Positions 9,789 to 21,355 of a DNA stretch of 64,000 nucleotides are shown in pieces. The notes beneath the pieces were generated by a model. It ran no database searches, was not told the origin of the DNA, and saw only the letters and a program-made list of their open reading frames with translations. The stretch comes from Flectonema sp. DT1601 (lineage: Eukaryota; Euglenozoa; Diplonemea; Diplonemida; Diplonemidae). The DNA lies in the NCBI GenBank assembly GCA_964019425.1, contig OZ025867.1:62001-126000 (forward strand). The letters are read 5' to 3'. The position numbers and the translations under genes are program-made. Position 1 is the stretch's first letter. Each line of letters starts with the position of its first letter.

Positions 9789-10937
9789 ATGTCCCTTTCA
9801 ATGAAAAATGTGAAGCCTCGCATTGTTGAAGTTGTCGTGTGTACTCCGTGGTACCCCGAGGGGATAAGTAAAAGTGAAGTTGGGTTGGAAAGTGAGATTG
9901 ATGTCTTTTCAAAATTTGTAACTCTGACGAGGTCGGAATTAGATCGTCGGGGGGCACTAGTTGATCGTTTAAGAGCAGCGACAACTGCAAAAGTTGAAAG
10001 TTACGGATCCCACGCATACGGTACAATGACTGGTAGCAGTGCTGTTGATATTTGTGTTTCAGAAATGGGTTTTGGAACAGATCTTCGTCAAGCAATTGAG
10101 CAGCTGCTGTCGGCATCTGAATTCCCGTCTTCTCAATCACTGATGACGCCTTCTCCTGATATGGGATTTGCTCAGGTAGATTTCGGAGAGTTCAACGCTA
10201 ACATCACATTCTACCGTGGGGCCTGTCGTGAACCAACTCTCTCTGCTGACTACATTAACAATTGTGTTTCAGGTAGTCATAATAATTCAATTATTAAAGT
10301 TCATTCTATCCTACGTCAGGTTCTAAGTCAAACTGGTAACCTCGATGTTGCAACAGGAGGGCTGTCGTCATACGCACTTTTGATAATGATTATTGCTGTC
10401 AGTAGAGGCAGCAGTAATACCCAACCTGTGAAACTCTTAATAGAAGTCTGCAGGTATTACGGACTTGAGTGTGACTTTGCTAGCAGCAAGATATCAGGTG
10501 CTGGTTTCGAACAGCGTGAACCTCAACATGGATATCACCAGCACGTATTTGTCGCTGATCCTGCGACTGGTGTTAATGTTGCTCAGGACTGTGGAAGGCT
10601 ATTTACAATCAGAACTCAGTTCCAACATTGTTTTCAAGCTCTGCAAAGATGGCATGAAGCACCTTCCTCCAAAAAGGGTTACAAGGGACGCACTCCGTTA
10701 TCAGGAATTATCAGTCATCAAAAGCTATGGGCCCGAAGTGATCTTCTGAAAGAAGAGCAGTCAGCATGTGTTGGCAGCAGTTCCTCAGAAGATGAGGATC
10801 CCCAACACTCTATTGCTGCATTGTTTGCAGTGACTTCATACGATTCTCTTTGCTCACTTGATAACGATGATGATGATTTAGATGACATTCTTAAGACTAG
10901 TTTCAATGGATTCAACATGATTGGTGTAGAACAGTAG
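9789..10937 (+). CDS. TUTase/TRF4-type nucleotidyltransferase, probably inactive
   Basis: The product is 382 aa. The family adds nucleotides to RNA 3' ends. Residues 18-70 match the TRF4/PAPD5 entry (PWYPE...L..EI..F..F..L...E...R). The core YGSHAYGTMTGSSAVDICV aligns with the family's GS-x10-[S]DxD motif. Here the first catalytic Asp is Ala (SAVDICV against SDVDLCV in active TUTases), and the third carboxylate position reads NANITF instead of the usual ADISF. The helical central domain has TGGLSSYALLIM, and the PAP-associated domain has VFVADPATGVNVAQ...F..CFQALQ. The C-terminus is acidic and Ser-rich (SSSSEDED). The fold is therefore intact but two of three metal-binding carboxylates are gone. 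A pseudoenzyme, for example a scaffold or RNA-binding partner of an active polymerase, is inferred. Confidence 0.82.
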   Translation: MSLSMKNVKPRIVEVVVCTPWYPEGISKSEVGLESEIDVFSKFVTLTRSELDRRGALVDRLRAATTAKVESYGSHAYGTMTGSSAVDICVSEMGFGTDLRQAIEQLLSASEFPSSQSLMTPSPDMGFAQVDFGEFNANITFYRGACREPTLSADYINNCVSGSHNNSIIKVHSILRQVLSQTGNLDVATGGLSSYALLIMIIAVSRGSSNTQPVKLLIEVCRYYGLECDFASSKISGAGFEQREPQHGYHQHVFVADPATGVNVAQDCGRLFTIRTQFQHCFQALQRWHEAPSSKKGYKGRTPLSGIISHQKLWARSDLLKEEQSACVGSSSSEDEDPQHSIAALFAVTSYDSLCSLDNDDDDLDDILKTSFNGFNMIGVEQ

Positions 10938-13900
10938 TCCAATGTGTGAATATCGATTCTATTAGATGATCCGCGTTTTTCTTTTATATTTGTTTCAACA
11001 TTATAATGCTCTCTTAACGGGTTTGTTTTACGTTCGTGTGTTAGATTTGAAGTTTCCTCTCTTTTTAGCGATAAAAAAATAAAAAAATAAAAATAAATTT
11101 TTTAATAAAAAAAGATATCTACCTCTGTATCTCAAAGAAATCGTCTTCGGAGTGAGGAAAAAAAGGATAGCTTCTTGTTTTCTTCCCCCCTTCTTTTACG
11201 TTATTTGCAGAGTGTTAGCCTGTATTAACATTTTAGTCACTTGTGTCATGAGTTTTTTAATTTTATTATTGAGTTCTGATACAATACAAGAGATTTATAT
11301 TCGTATGAACCTAATCAAGCAGTCTTCCCCATTCTTTTCCGCTTTTTCTTTTCTTTCTTTTCATTCAATTGCTGACTTTTTATTCTCACTATCTTTGCTG
11401 TTTGTCGGAGGGGGACGACTAAGACTATCTTTTTATTTAACGAGATTCTGCTTCCTTTTCTGTACAGAGAAAAAAAAAAGAAAAAACCTGTTCAAAAAGC
11501 CACGGCTGTGGGACTACAACGGAATGACTGCGGGTGATTTCTCACCAGCTATTATGGCTTTAAAAAAAAAAAAAAAGATTACCACCTCTATTCTTCTGAT
11601 TAATTGGAAAGTTAACGTTTGATGTGCCTTGCAATGTGTTTTTTTCCGTTATCTAATATTTTTTTTTTTTTTTTTGTTGAATAGTTCTTTCAGCTACCCT
11701 TATTACGGATCTCATGATCTCGCTGTTTACTTTATTTTTGAACAAAAAAACCAAATAGAAAAACCAGCAAAATCTATAATTTCATACTGTTTCGTGCATT
11801 TCAATTATCATTAAAAAAAAATTGTTAAGAAACCCTTTCGTTTTATTCACTTCTTTCCGTCTCCTTTTTTTTTTTTTTTTTTTGTTTATGTTTTTTGGAA
11901 CATCTTGTGTGGAATTAGTGGGAGTCTCCTCTCCCTTTTCTTTGCTTCTATTTTAGTAATTTAAATGGAGAATGGTGGTGAACTTTGTTTGCGAAGTTCT
12001 TCGTTTTTTTTGTTGCGACTGATGAAGGTGGACGTAGCCGCAAAAAAAAAAAAAAAAAAAAAAAAAAAGGTTTCGTATCGAAACCTATTGCAGAGCCGTA
12101 CTTATTTTAATCTACTTTTTGTGTTCACCGACTTGTGCATCTCCGGAATCCCTTTTCTCAATTTAAAAAAAAAACCGACTTCGTGGTTAGTACAAAGACG
12201 AATATTCGTTTCTTGTACAACAACCTGATGAGTGGTCAATCTTTTCTCCCTTTTCTTCACTCTCTTGGAAAAAGCTTTTTATTTATCGTGGAATAATTAT
12301 TGGTGTTCTTTCAGGATACAATTACCCTGTTGAGCTTTTTTTTTTCCCGATTCTTTTTTAGCTTCTTAGGATTCATAAATAAATGATTCTTTTTTTTTTA
12401 AAATTAGTTTTTTTTTTTTTCGACAAATTCCCTATCACCAAATCTCACAATGGACAGTTAATAGCTAAAAAAAAAAAAAAAAGCTAACATTCAATTTTTT
12501 TTTTTTTTTTTTTGAGCTATTTCTTTTCATGTCTCTAAAGAATAATGTAGGGGTGGGACAACGTGAGATAATTTTTTTTTTCTTTCTTTTAAATTTCTCC
12601 CTCCCCGTTAAATAGGAGAATTAGAATTCTTGTTCTGCACTTTTTAATTTTGTAGTAGTGCAATTTAAGAAGGATAAGCAGACTTGAAATCAAGCAGCGT
12701 TAGGGAACTTCATTCATGTCTCTGGATTTATCAGAAATAATCATCATGGTTTGTCTGACAGTTGATGTCACTGCGTTGCCCCCCTTTTTTTTTTTTTTTT
12801 CTTTTTTTTGCTTGCTTACAACTTCATGTTGTGTCGCTACTCTGTATTTTTTCGGCTCCGTCATCTTTTGTTATAAAAACATAAATAATATTATGTTTTT
12901 TTCCTTCTTCTTCTTCTTCTTCTTTTTCCTCAAAACTGCTTATTCCTTTCTTTTCAAAAAAAAAAAAAATGTCTGAAATGCCCGTTTTTGCGTGGCCACC
13001 TGCAAGACCGACGGTTAAGTCATGGATCACCAATTTAATTGGTGTAATGTGTATTCGCGAGCGCGTATGTTTTTCTTTTCCTTCATAAGGTCTTCAACCT
13101 AATTTTTTTTTTAGAGGCGCCTATTGTACTACCGCAAGGTAGTCGGGGTAGTTCGTCTTTTCCATTGAAAAGGAGGTGGGGGAGACTATTGATTAGTTTT
13201 TTATTAAACGTTTACCCAGTAAAGGCTGCTGTCGCTGGGATTTGTTCTTCGTTTTATTCATTTTTTTTTCATTCATAAATTTCATCATTCTTGAAAAGAA
13301 ATGAGCTCTGTGTGTAGTACGGATGCTCAGTACATCTTCTCTTATTTTGTGTGTGACAGGTCACTGATCGGTGTCGACATTTTTTCTCTCTTTTATTCTT
13401 TTCTTAAATTCTTTTGAAGGAGCTCTACATTAGTGGGTTCGTCTCTCAAGGGGAGTGCAATCTTACTCCCCGTTTAAGTGATTTTACGTGTTGCGTTTCT
13501 GTGCTCACAATATAGTTCCCTTGGTGGTCTTCCCCAAGTGATGTCCAACTGACTAGTATAATTACAAAATCAAAAAAAAAAAAAAAAAAAAAAAAACTGC
13601 GGATACTTCTTATTATTCGCAAGCAACACAATGGACAAGCACTGTAGTAGCTAAAAAAATGAAGTCGATTTTTTTTTTTTAAAATTATTATTCTGTCTCG
13701 TACAAGCTGATTATCGGAGCACAACTAACCTGTCATTATCTGGATCTGGTTTCGTGATCGATTCATTATTATATTTAGAATCAGTTCTTTTTTTTTTTTT
13801 CCATCACCGGCTGTTACTAATCGACATTTAGTGGGTAACAGGGTCCCCCTTCCCATATAAGATTATTTTTAATGTATGGAGCTTCCTCCTCCTAAAGCAC

Positions 13901-14599
13901 GATTCATTTCTGCTCGAAAATTCCGACTGTGACAACAACAAAAAAAAAGAGAGAAAAAACAGAAATTGTTGTGTGTCCTACGGCGGTCGGATTCCTTTTT
14001 TCCTTATTTTTTCCCCTCTCTCTCTTTTTTTTTTTTTTTCGAGAGGAGCTTTGGGCATCCCTACCAGAGATGGTATTTAAGAAACAGAAAAATAAAATAA
14101 AAGAAAAGAATAACTGTGTTCTTCAGTGTGATTACTTGTTGTTGAATTCTGTTTCCCTCCTACCTTTCAACTGGCTGTTTGACATTGAACATTCGTATTA
14201 TAAAAGTAAATAAAAATTATTCAATTGGGCGTCGTCGAAATGAAAAGAGAAGACAAAAAAAAAGAATATTAGGCCTGTAGATAGAAGCTTTTTCTAGCGT
14301 GGTTGTTATTTTTGTGTGTTTTTTTGTGCTTCTCGAGTCGTATTTCTCGGTTTGTCATAGGTTCTATCTCTTCTCTTTCTTGTTTGAGTAGACAAGTGGA
14401 AAGCTTGTTGCTGTTGGTTACCTCTTCTACTGCTACTGACGCCTTCCTCTCTCTTTTTGATGTACAATTATAGTGTGCTGTGTAATTACTTCAATGGAGC
14501 CTTCCTCTCTTCAATTATTTCTTCGGTTTTGAAAACGAAATAAAAACCTTGCCACCGTTTTTATTTTTCTTTATTTCTTTGTTAGTAAAGTACTCCGAC
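10938..14599. other. Gene-free, homopolymer-rich region
   Basis: Only low-complexity frames are open here, mostly Phe or Lys runs from T and A tracts. Long A or T runs are frequent (about 11863-11883, 12041-12068, 12495-12513, 13572-13597). A tail-only R1 repeat lies at 12321-12384. I see no supported gene, tRNA or rRNA. Confidence 0.5.
12321..12384 (+). repeat. Dispersed repeat family R1, tail-only copy
   Basis: ATTACCCTGTTGAGC, a T-run, AGCTTCTTAGGATTC and ATAAATAAAT match the tail of the R1 repeats at 24786-24930 and 57531-57743. Confidence 0.55.
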
Positions 14600-15243
14600 T
14601 ATGTTTTTCTTTTTTTTTTTTTTTGATATATTTTAACATCCTTATAATGGAAGAGGAAAAAATCTTTTTAGAGCGCAACGTTTTCGGACTACCCACAGAA
14701 CACCCGTCAGGAGGCAACTTGTACCCGGCTTACAATTTTAAAGACTACCAGTTTTCTCAGATAGAACACTAGCAGACAAAAGAAAAGTAAAATAACTGTA
14801 CTAGCATGTGGTTTCTTCCAGGCATGGGGAAAAAAAAAAAAAAAAAAAAAAATATAGAGTAGAAGCTACCTTATTGGGTACTTTAGACTTCCTCTCCATT
14901 TTTTATTTATTTATATAAATTAGCTTAAACTTATGATCTGACTTTTCTTGCTGCGAGTTACCTAACACTCATAATATACAGCAACGTTGGATGAAATACT
15001 TGCGACTAACTAGGCTCATTTTTTTAACTAACTGACGATGGTCACCATCCACGAACGTTTGACGTTTTCATTTTTCTTTTTTTTTTTATTTTATTATTTT
15101 TCTCTTATCTGAGCCAGTAATTCTCAACACGGTATTATTTCTTTTATCTCTACAAAGATAAATCGGCAAGAACGGAGGTAAGCTTTCGGACAGAATAATA
15201 AAATAAAACTGAAATAAAGGGGAATAACAAAATAAATAAAGAG

Positions 15244-15280
<37 letters not shown>

Positions 15281-16796
15281 TCAAAAGTCTTTTCCCGTTC
15301 TAAAACAATAATTCAACACTTTTGTATCCAGTTTAAAAAATAACAAATCGGCGGTTCTGTTTTTTTATATTTTATCTTTTTTCTTTTTTTTTTTTTCGTT
15401 TCCTAGAAAAATTGTTTTTGGAATGTGGCGCAAGCCCCGCTATCAGCCGAAACATCTGGATAAAGGACCTGTCGATGCTTTTATTGGCTTTTTTTTTAAT
15501 TAATTCTGGGGCTTATTGTACCCACCAAATTTAGAGGGGAAAAAGACGAAACCTACAACCGCTGTTTTTTCATTCAGCTCATAGCCTATTGTGCTGTCTT
15601 TTCCACAGTAAGTTACCTCCGAACAGAGGTACTGTTTTTGGGAAAGGGAACCAACTGAGGTACTCGTTGTTCTACTGAATTTCCGGTATTTTTTTTGTTT
15701 TTGTTTTTTTGTTTTGTTTTGTTTTTACAGGCTAATAATTTTACCTCTACAAAAAGGTAAATCGCCTGTCGAGACTTGTCTGAGGTGCGATAACACGATT
15801 CTATTCGGTACCTAACCTGTAGTCGATTACCCATCAAGACTCGTCATGTACCTAAACTAACTATGCTTCTTTTTGTGTGTTTTATTTAAATTAACAACAG
15901 ATTGGGGAGGTATTCATTTCTGTTACTGGTTTGACTGTTTTATAACAAACCCGTCAGAATTTATGGAAACAACTCTCCTTCGTCTGTTGTGCTGCTTTTT
16001 TTTTTTTGCTCTGATGGAGTTTGCCTAATGCTTCCTGGACACCCGTCAATAGGGAGGGAAGTGTTTGGCATTCCATTTTAAAAAAAACAAAAAAAAAAAA
16101 CAAAACAACTACATTAGTATCCTCACATCCTCACATGTAAATTAGCAACAATTGCGAGCTCTAACTACCCGGTATTCATCGTGCTCTTTTTTTCCCTTTT
16201 TTTTATTTTTTAATATTGTTAATGTACCCACCTGGGGGGGTAGAATCGGCCGAGTTCACCGCCGGTTCCTGACCTGCTGGCCTGTCTCTCTGTGGGTAAT
16301 TTATCTATACAAAGGGTAAATCCGGTAGATCAAAAAAAAAAAAAAAAAGTTTTTTTTTGTTCTCAATTCCTCTTTCTTTCTTTCTGTTTTCAACGTCTTG
16401 GTATGTGTTCCTGTTTCCCTCGCAGGGTAAAAGAATACTTGTACCTAGACTACCTTAATGGGTCTTTTATTTGAGTTTTAGCCTCCCGTGATTTCAAACT
16501 ATTATATCCTCCAACTCTAAGGGAGAAAAAAAAATGAAGACAGAGTTTAGTCTGCTTGTCTTCACTTCCCCTCCCTGGTAACCCCAGATCGTAACCTGAT
16601 TACATGCGTTTTATAATGCTTGTGGTACCATTGCAATTGAGGTAAAGTAAATACCTAGTTTCGTATTGCTATTTCTATGACAGGAATGTTACATAAAATA
16701 TGATACTCCCCCTCCATGTGTTAACAACTCAGACTTTAGTATGATTGAGTTAGTGACGGTGAGTAGTTAAATAGTAATTCTCAGAATAGCAGTTCG
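14600..16796. repeat. Degenerate repeats around a TTTACC...GGTAAA motif
   Basis: Three places (about 15150, 15740 and 16300) carry a related hairpin-like motif, roughly TTTACCTCTACAAAAAGGTA, each followed by AATC. They are spaced about 560-590 bp apart, with CCGGTATT-like sequence upstream of each. This hints at an old tandem or dispersed repeat. No gene was supported in the interval. TTCTCAG ending at 16784 is the likely acceptor for the next gene. Confidence 0.35.
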
Positions 16797-18986
16797 ATGT
16801 CTCAGCAATATGGTAATGACTCAATTCAGATAGCACCACCACTTCCGGTTGGTCAGCAACCATCATCATCATTAGTGGACTCACTGATAGTAGGATGTTG
16901 TGGGAAGGCATTTAAAGAAGAGTTTGAAGGAATCAGAGATGATCCAAACAGGCCGAGTATGGTTTCAATTATACACAGTGACTCAGGTGTCAGTTGTGAT
17001 GTACGTGATGTAAGATTTCATTGTGAAGTTAGAATGGGAGGTGTTTTCGTAAAGTTAGAATCAGTGATGACAGTCCCAAAGTATTCTCAATCAGGTCAAT
17101 GGGATATCTTAGTTCCAATAACTGAAGAGAGTGCTGTCAGTAGATGTTTTGGTCATATTAATCCACCAGATCTTAATAACTCAAACAGGAATGAATTCAT
17201 CATCGAGTCTGTTGTTACTGAGGAATCACAAGTATCTACAAACACTCCCGTCCACTCAACTTCTAACCGCTATACATTTCGTGCTCCTATCACCTTGAAT
17301 GCTGGGGATCATGTGAGATTATTCGTTACATACTTTCAACCTCCACTATTCGATTACACCACAAACAATTACACTTTCTGCCTTCCGTTATCAACAACTG
17401 TTAAAGGTAACGGCCCTCAATACTGCGGACAGCTGTTGGACCAAATAGCATCCGTTTCTTGTGTGTTGTCTTCAGAGACTGAATTATTAAAACCTTTGAT
17501 TTCGGGAATTCCACACTCAACTGTTGAGGAGTTCGGAGGAGATCTTTGGATCACCAGTGCTCCTGGTCCATGGAAGAATCACGATTTCATTGTATCCTAT
17601 AAATATAAAAGTACTGATCTCAGTGTTGGTATTTCAACACACGCAGCTGTTGAAGATGAGAATGAAATTCTACAAGTTCCATCAAAGATGCAGTCATCAG
17701 TTCAGATGGGATCAGGTTTTCAGTTTTCACAAATTCCGTTAAGAGTCGGCTCCGCTACCCTCGCGATCAACTTAAATGCATCGCAAGTAGAAAGCTCTTC
17801 GTACAACAGAGCGATAGTTTTTATAATCGATAAGTCATACACCATGAATGGTCAGCCACTAGAAGCTGCGAAGTGTGCTGTCATAAATGCATTACCGACA
17901 CTGACTTCTGGTGATATGTTTTGTATAATAGAATTTGATCATCGCCATTCCATCACAGTCCCAATGACTCCAGTAGCACAGTACGAGTCTGTTAGTAGTG
18001 CGATTGAAATAGTTCGACGTATTCAAGTTGGCGGGGGAACATCAATTACGGATCCTATGAAAACAGCTATGACGTTGTTAAAACAAATTGAATCTCAATA
18101 CTTACCTTTTATTGTTTTACTCACTGATGGTCATGTTCACGATGAACCAGTCATATGTCAGTATGTTACAAATGAGAATTCATCTTGGGGAACACCATAC
18201 CCTCCGAGAATACTAACGTTTGGAATTGGAGATTATTGTAATTCAACTTTCATTAGAATGCTTTCAGTCATCGGAAGGGGTCATTGCATGACTGCTTCTA
18301 CAAATAACATTGCACTTCTGACAGCTAAGATGACAAGGCTAATATCACTTGCTGCTAGCCCAGTGTTATCTAATATTGCTGTCTTTAAATCACATTCAGA
18401 AGAGCAACTCGCAACGTATCCGATACCTGACTTAACACTTGGCAGTCCTGTTATGATCTACTCGTTGGTCGATTTAATCGAAATTCCGAAAACAGTTCGA
18501 GTGGTTGGCTATCTAGCGAGTGGTCAGCTTTGGCAACTCGACGTAGCTGTAACGAGGACAAATGCACCTCTCGGTAAACTCGCTGCAAAGCGAGAATTAG
18601 AATTGCTATCTTGTTCTGCTTGGTATCAAAGTAATATTGGTCAACTTGAAGCATCACAACGTTATTATGACCAAGCATTGCAATTAAGCTACGCATCGAA
18701 TGTTGCGTGTCCTGGTGTTACCCGTTTTGTTGTCGTCAATGTCAGGGCGAATCAATACTCCGCATTCCAAGAGTCACAAAGAAAGGCAAAAACAGCTGAA
18801 GACCGTCGTGAAGCTAACGCAGCCCTCGTTGGTGTTGGAGTTTGTGTAGTAGTCGGATTGGCTATTGGAGCTCACATGGGTGTTTTCGATGATGACATCG
18901 TTGCTGACGTTAGTAATCTTGTGCAAACTGACTGTTTTGATGACTGCGACTGTGACTGTGATTGTGATATCGGAGGCCTTTGTTAG
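16797..18986 (+). CDS. VIT/VWA-domain membrane protein with Cys-Asp tail
   Basis: The product is 729 aa. Residues about 60-230 resemble the VIT domain (WDILVPITEESAVSRCFGHI). Residues about 339-515 form a von Willebrand A domain: IVFIIDKSYTMNG is the MIDAS DxSxS strand, with Thr in place of the second Ser, GGGTSITDPM supplies the MIDAS Thr, and IVLLTDGHV the Asp. The VIT-VWA order is that of inter-alpha-trypsin-inhibitor heavy chains and many protist relatives, which bind proteins in a metal-dependent way. A C-terminal hydrophobic segment (about 675-697, Gly/Val-rich) could span a membrane. The very end is DCFDDCDCDCDCDIGGLC, an unusual Asp-Cys run. There is no N-terminal signal peptide, so a tail-anchored cytosolic VWA protein is possible. 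The start lies 12 nt after a TTCTCAG acceptor. Confidence 0.85.
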   Translation: MSQQYGNDSIQIAPPLPVGQQPSSSLVDSLIVGCCGKAFKEEFEGIRDDPNRPSMVSIIHSDSGVSCDVRDVRFHCEVRMGGVFVKLESVMTVPKYSQSGQWDILVPITEESAVSRCFGHINPPDLNNSNRNEFIIESVVTEESQVSTNTPVHSTSNRYTFRAPITLNAGDHVRLFVTYFQPPLFDYTTNNYTFCLPLSTTVKGNGPQYCGQLLDQIASVSCVLSSETELLKPLISGIPHSTVEEFGGDLWITSAPGPWKNHDFIVSYKYKSTDLSVGISTHAAVEDENEILQVPSKMQSSVQMGSGFQFSQIPLRVGSATLAINLNASQVESSSYNRAIVFIIDKSYTMNGQPLEAAKCAVINALPTLTSGDMFCIIEFDHRHSITVPMTPVAQYESVSSAIEIVRRIQVGGGTSITDPMKTAMTLLKQIESQYLPFIVLLTDGHVHDEPVICQYVTNENSSWGTPYPPRILTFGIGDYCNSTFIRMLSVIGRGHCMTASTNNIALLTAKMTRLISLAASPVLSNIAVFKSHSEEQLATYPIPDLTLGSPVMIYSLVDLIEIPKTVRVVGYLASGQLWQLDVAVTRTNAPLGKLAAKRELELLSCSAWYQSNIGQLEASQRYYDQALQLSYASNVACPGVTRFVVVNVRANQYSAFQESQRKAKTAEDRREANAALVGVGVCVVVGLAIGAHMGVFDDDIVADVSNLVQTDCFDDCDCDCDCDIGGLC

Positions 18987-20070
18987 CAACTTATTCACTA
19001 TTCTATTCTTCTGTACGTTATGTCATCAGTTATGTGATAAAACAACATCTCGTAGTTGGAAGAAATCTTTTTTTTTTTTGATGTCAATCAGTTTGTCGTT
19101 CTTTACAATTGTGACACCAACGTGAGTTCAACCTCTCGATGGGTCTCATGCTTCTGCAATTCCGATTTGATATCGATTTCGTATTTTTTCCTGTTTTTTT
19201 TTTTTTCTTCGTTCTTCTCTTGCAGCTTACGATTACAATGCAAATAATTTCCCCTAATGTTTGGCCGTGTGATATATTGTATTAGACCATTAGCTTATTA
19301 TTCCTAAGGGGATATACATGAGTGATGTGATCCCCCTGCTGGTTTACTTTTTAACTTCAGCTGCAATGGATGAGTTTGTTTAATCACGTTACACAGTCGG
19401 TAGGCGTTGCTTTTATAAGTTACGTCTGATGTCTCGTTTTTTTTTTTTTTTCTTCTTCTTTTCTTTTTTTTGGCTTCATTGTGGCCATTCGCTATAAATC
19501 TAACAACGTGAAACTTTTGATACGAATTTTTTGTTGTTTTTTTTGCTGGTGGTTTTTTGTTTATAATAAATGGGAAGTCAATGCTTTTTTTTTTCTTCTC
19601 AGCTATCGGATATTTAACTGGCGTGGGTTACCCAGACCCCACCCTCTTAACTTGCAAGGATTCGATGCAAAGAAAAACCGATAAGTAAAATGAGTGTTTC
19701 GATTATGTTGTTTCTTTTCAATCTTTCGACACTTTTTTCTTTCCATCCCTCTTTCAAGTTTGTTGGTCTTGAAACTTACTTTCCTTATTATTATTGTAGG
19801 AATACTTAATTCACTTTGAAAATCTTTTTTACTTTCAGAGTGAATCTCCAGTTTCATTAATATTTCTCACACTTATGTTTAAACATTTGGAGTTTGTTTG
19901 TGCTGACATTTCATGAGGTGCGTGTCTTTAAAGGGGCTCTGGCTACCCCCCTGATTAGTGATGCTTTGTCTGAGATGATTTGATGATCTTTATTATTATT
20001 TATATTTTTACTTTATTAAACAGTGAGAACGACGAGTGAGGGGAGAAGGGAAAAAAAAAAAAAAAAAAAA
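18987..20070. other. Intergenic region
   Basis: T-rich with no gene seen. AAACAG ending at 20023 is a likely acceptor for the zinc-finger gene. A run of about 20 A directly precedes its ATG. Confidence 0.4.
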
Positions 20071-20577
20071 ATGCCGACAGATAACCAAATGGCAAGTCAA
20101 CCCGTCGTCGGTTCATCGAATTCTCCTCACATCTGTGTTGAATGTGGATCAAATCTTTGGTGTAATCAACGAGTCATAAAATCAGTTATGTCATTGAGGT
20201 GCTTTGTGTGTAAAGCAAACAAAAAATTAAACAAAAATTCTGTTTGGTATGAATGGAAATGTGACACCTTCCACATGAAGTCAGAATGTCCTCTCGGAAC
20301 AGAGTGTTCTAAAATGCATATCTACTACTCGAAAATGCAAGCGAGGAATTGCAAAGTAGATAATAACTGCAAACCCGTATTGTCTCCAGAATTACCCAAG
20401 AAGACCTCCGTATCGAGAGTGGTCTTCAAGAAACAAGATATAACTACTACGACGTTAAATCCTTACGCTGTTGATTCGTTTTCTGAAACTCCAGTTTCTG
20501 GTGCGTACCTCCCACCAAACATCGTAATATCAGAAATGTCTGAAGACATCAGTATGTTCCTTTTAGCTGTGGGGTAG
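20071..20577 (+). CDS. CCCH zinc-finger protein
   Basis: The product is 168 aa, starting MPTDNQM; upstream in-frame codons cross an A-run and are taken as untranslated. Two CxxC pairs (C22/C25 and C44/C47) look like a zinc ribbon. They are followed by C64-x8-C73-x5-C79-x3-H83, a textbook C3H1 finger (KCDTFHMKSECPLGTECSKMH), which normally binds single-stranded RNA. The C-terminal half is Ser/Thr-rich without a clear fold. In trypanosomatids many regulators of mRNA stability have this finger, so a role in post-transcriptional control is inferred. No membrane or signal sequence is seen. The zinc ribbon assignment is weaker than the CCCH finger. Confidence 0.75.
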   Translation: MPTDNQMASQPVVGSSNSPHICVECGSNLWCNQRVIKSVMSLRCFVCKANKKLNKNSVWYEWKCDTFHMKSECPLGTECSKMHIYYSKMQARNCKVDNNCKPVLSPELPKKTSVSRVVFKKQDITTTTLNPYAVDSFSETPVSGAYLPPNIVISEMSEDISMFLLAVG

Positions 20578-20980
20578 TTAAATGAGTAATTATAATACTG
20601 TCAGGGTGTCGTGACTCAGAGTTCTTCAGCCAGCTCGCAGTCAAATATAAAACATCACCGGGTTGTCGTTGGTGATGTCCTTTTCTTTTTACTCTTTTGG
20701 ATTAATGTTCCACGGATGGGACATAGATTTTTATCGTTTGTTCTTTCTCGGAGAATTTTTTTTTTTTTTTTTTAATATAATTCATTGAACGTTTAAAAAA
20801 AATGTAGACAGAAATGATTGTTTTATGTTTCTACTATATTTTATTGTTAAGTCAAGGCGTGGGTATCGTTTCTTCCTGAAGCCCACTTTTTTTTTGAATT
20901 ATTTTTTCTCGATCGTTTTCTTTTTTTTTTTTTTTTTAAAATTATTCTTCCTCCACCTTCCCTCAACCCTCCACTCGACA
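20578..20980. other. Intergenic region
   Basis: T-rich spacer with a long T-run (about 20757-20773). No gene or clear acceptor is seen close to the following ATG. Confidence 0.35.
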
Positions 20981-21355
20981 ATGGATGTCGGTCAAAACCT
21001 CCACAAATTCTTCTCGACAGAACACCAACCAGAGCTTATGAAGTTGATAATGAAATTACATGAACTCCCATTATGGCAGGCAATACCTCAACAGCACCTT
21101 ATGGAACATTTGTATAAGTGGACTAGCTTTCCGACCTTCAACACAGCAACACGAAAAACAGTCGTTGCGTACATTAAAGAAGCCTACACTCTCACCGACA
21201 TAGAGGAAATACATACCAATCTTGATTGGGTATGGATGTACTGCTATCCTGACTATCTTAACAACGATACAAGCATGAAAAAGCTCCTCGACAAAATCCA
21301 GGACTCCCAATACAGCCGTATCGATGCGGCGTGGTTTAACAGACAAGTTCGATAA
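20981..21355 (+). CDS. Small protein of unknown function
   Basis: The product is 124 aa from ATG 20981. It is rich in Leu, His, Trp and Tyr and predicted helical from its spacing (LMKLIMKLHELPLWQAIP and later IEEIHTNLDWVWMYCYPDY). There is no signal peptide, membrane span or known motif. The composition looks like real protein and unlike the T-run frames around it. Unlike every other gene here, no clear pyrimidine-AG acceptor lies just upstream, which lowers confidence. It could be a remnant of a larger gene. Confidence 0.45.
   Translation: MDVGQNLHKFFSTEHQPELMKLIMKLHELPLWQAIPQQHLMEHLYKWTSFPTFNTATRKTVVAYIKEAYTLTDIEEIHTNLDWVWMYCYPDYLNNDTSMKKLLDKIQDSQYSRIDAAWFNRQVR

Noticed and set aside
14647-14772. 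41-residue frame starting MEEEKIFLERNVFG
   Set aside because: It looks protein-like, but it has no good acceptor and part of its sequence is echoed at about 16035-16080 as a non-coding repeat.
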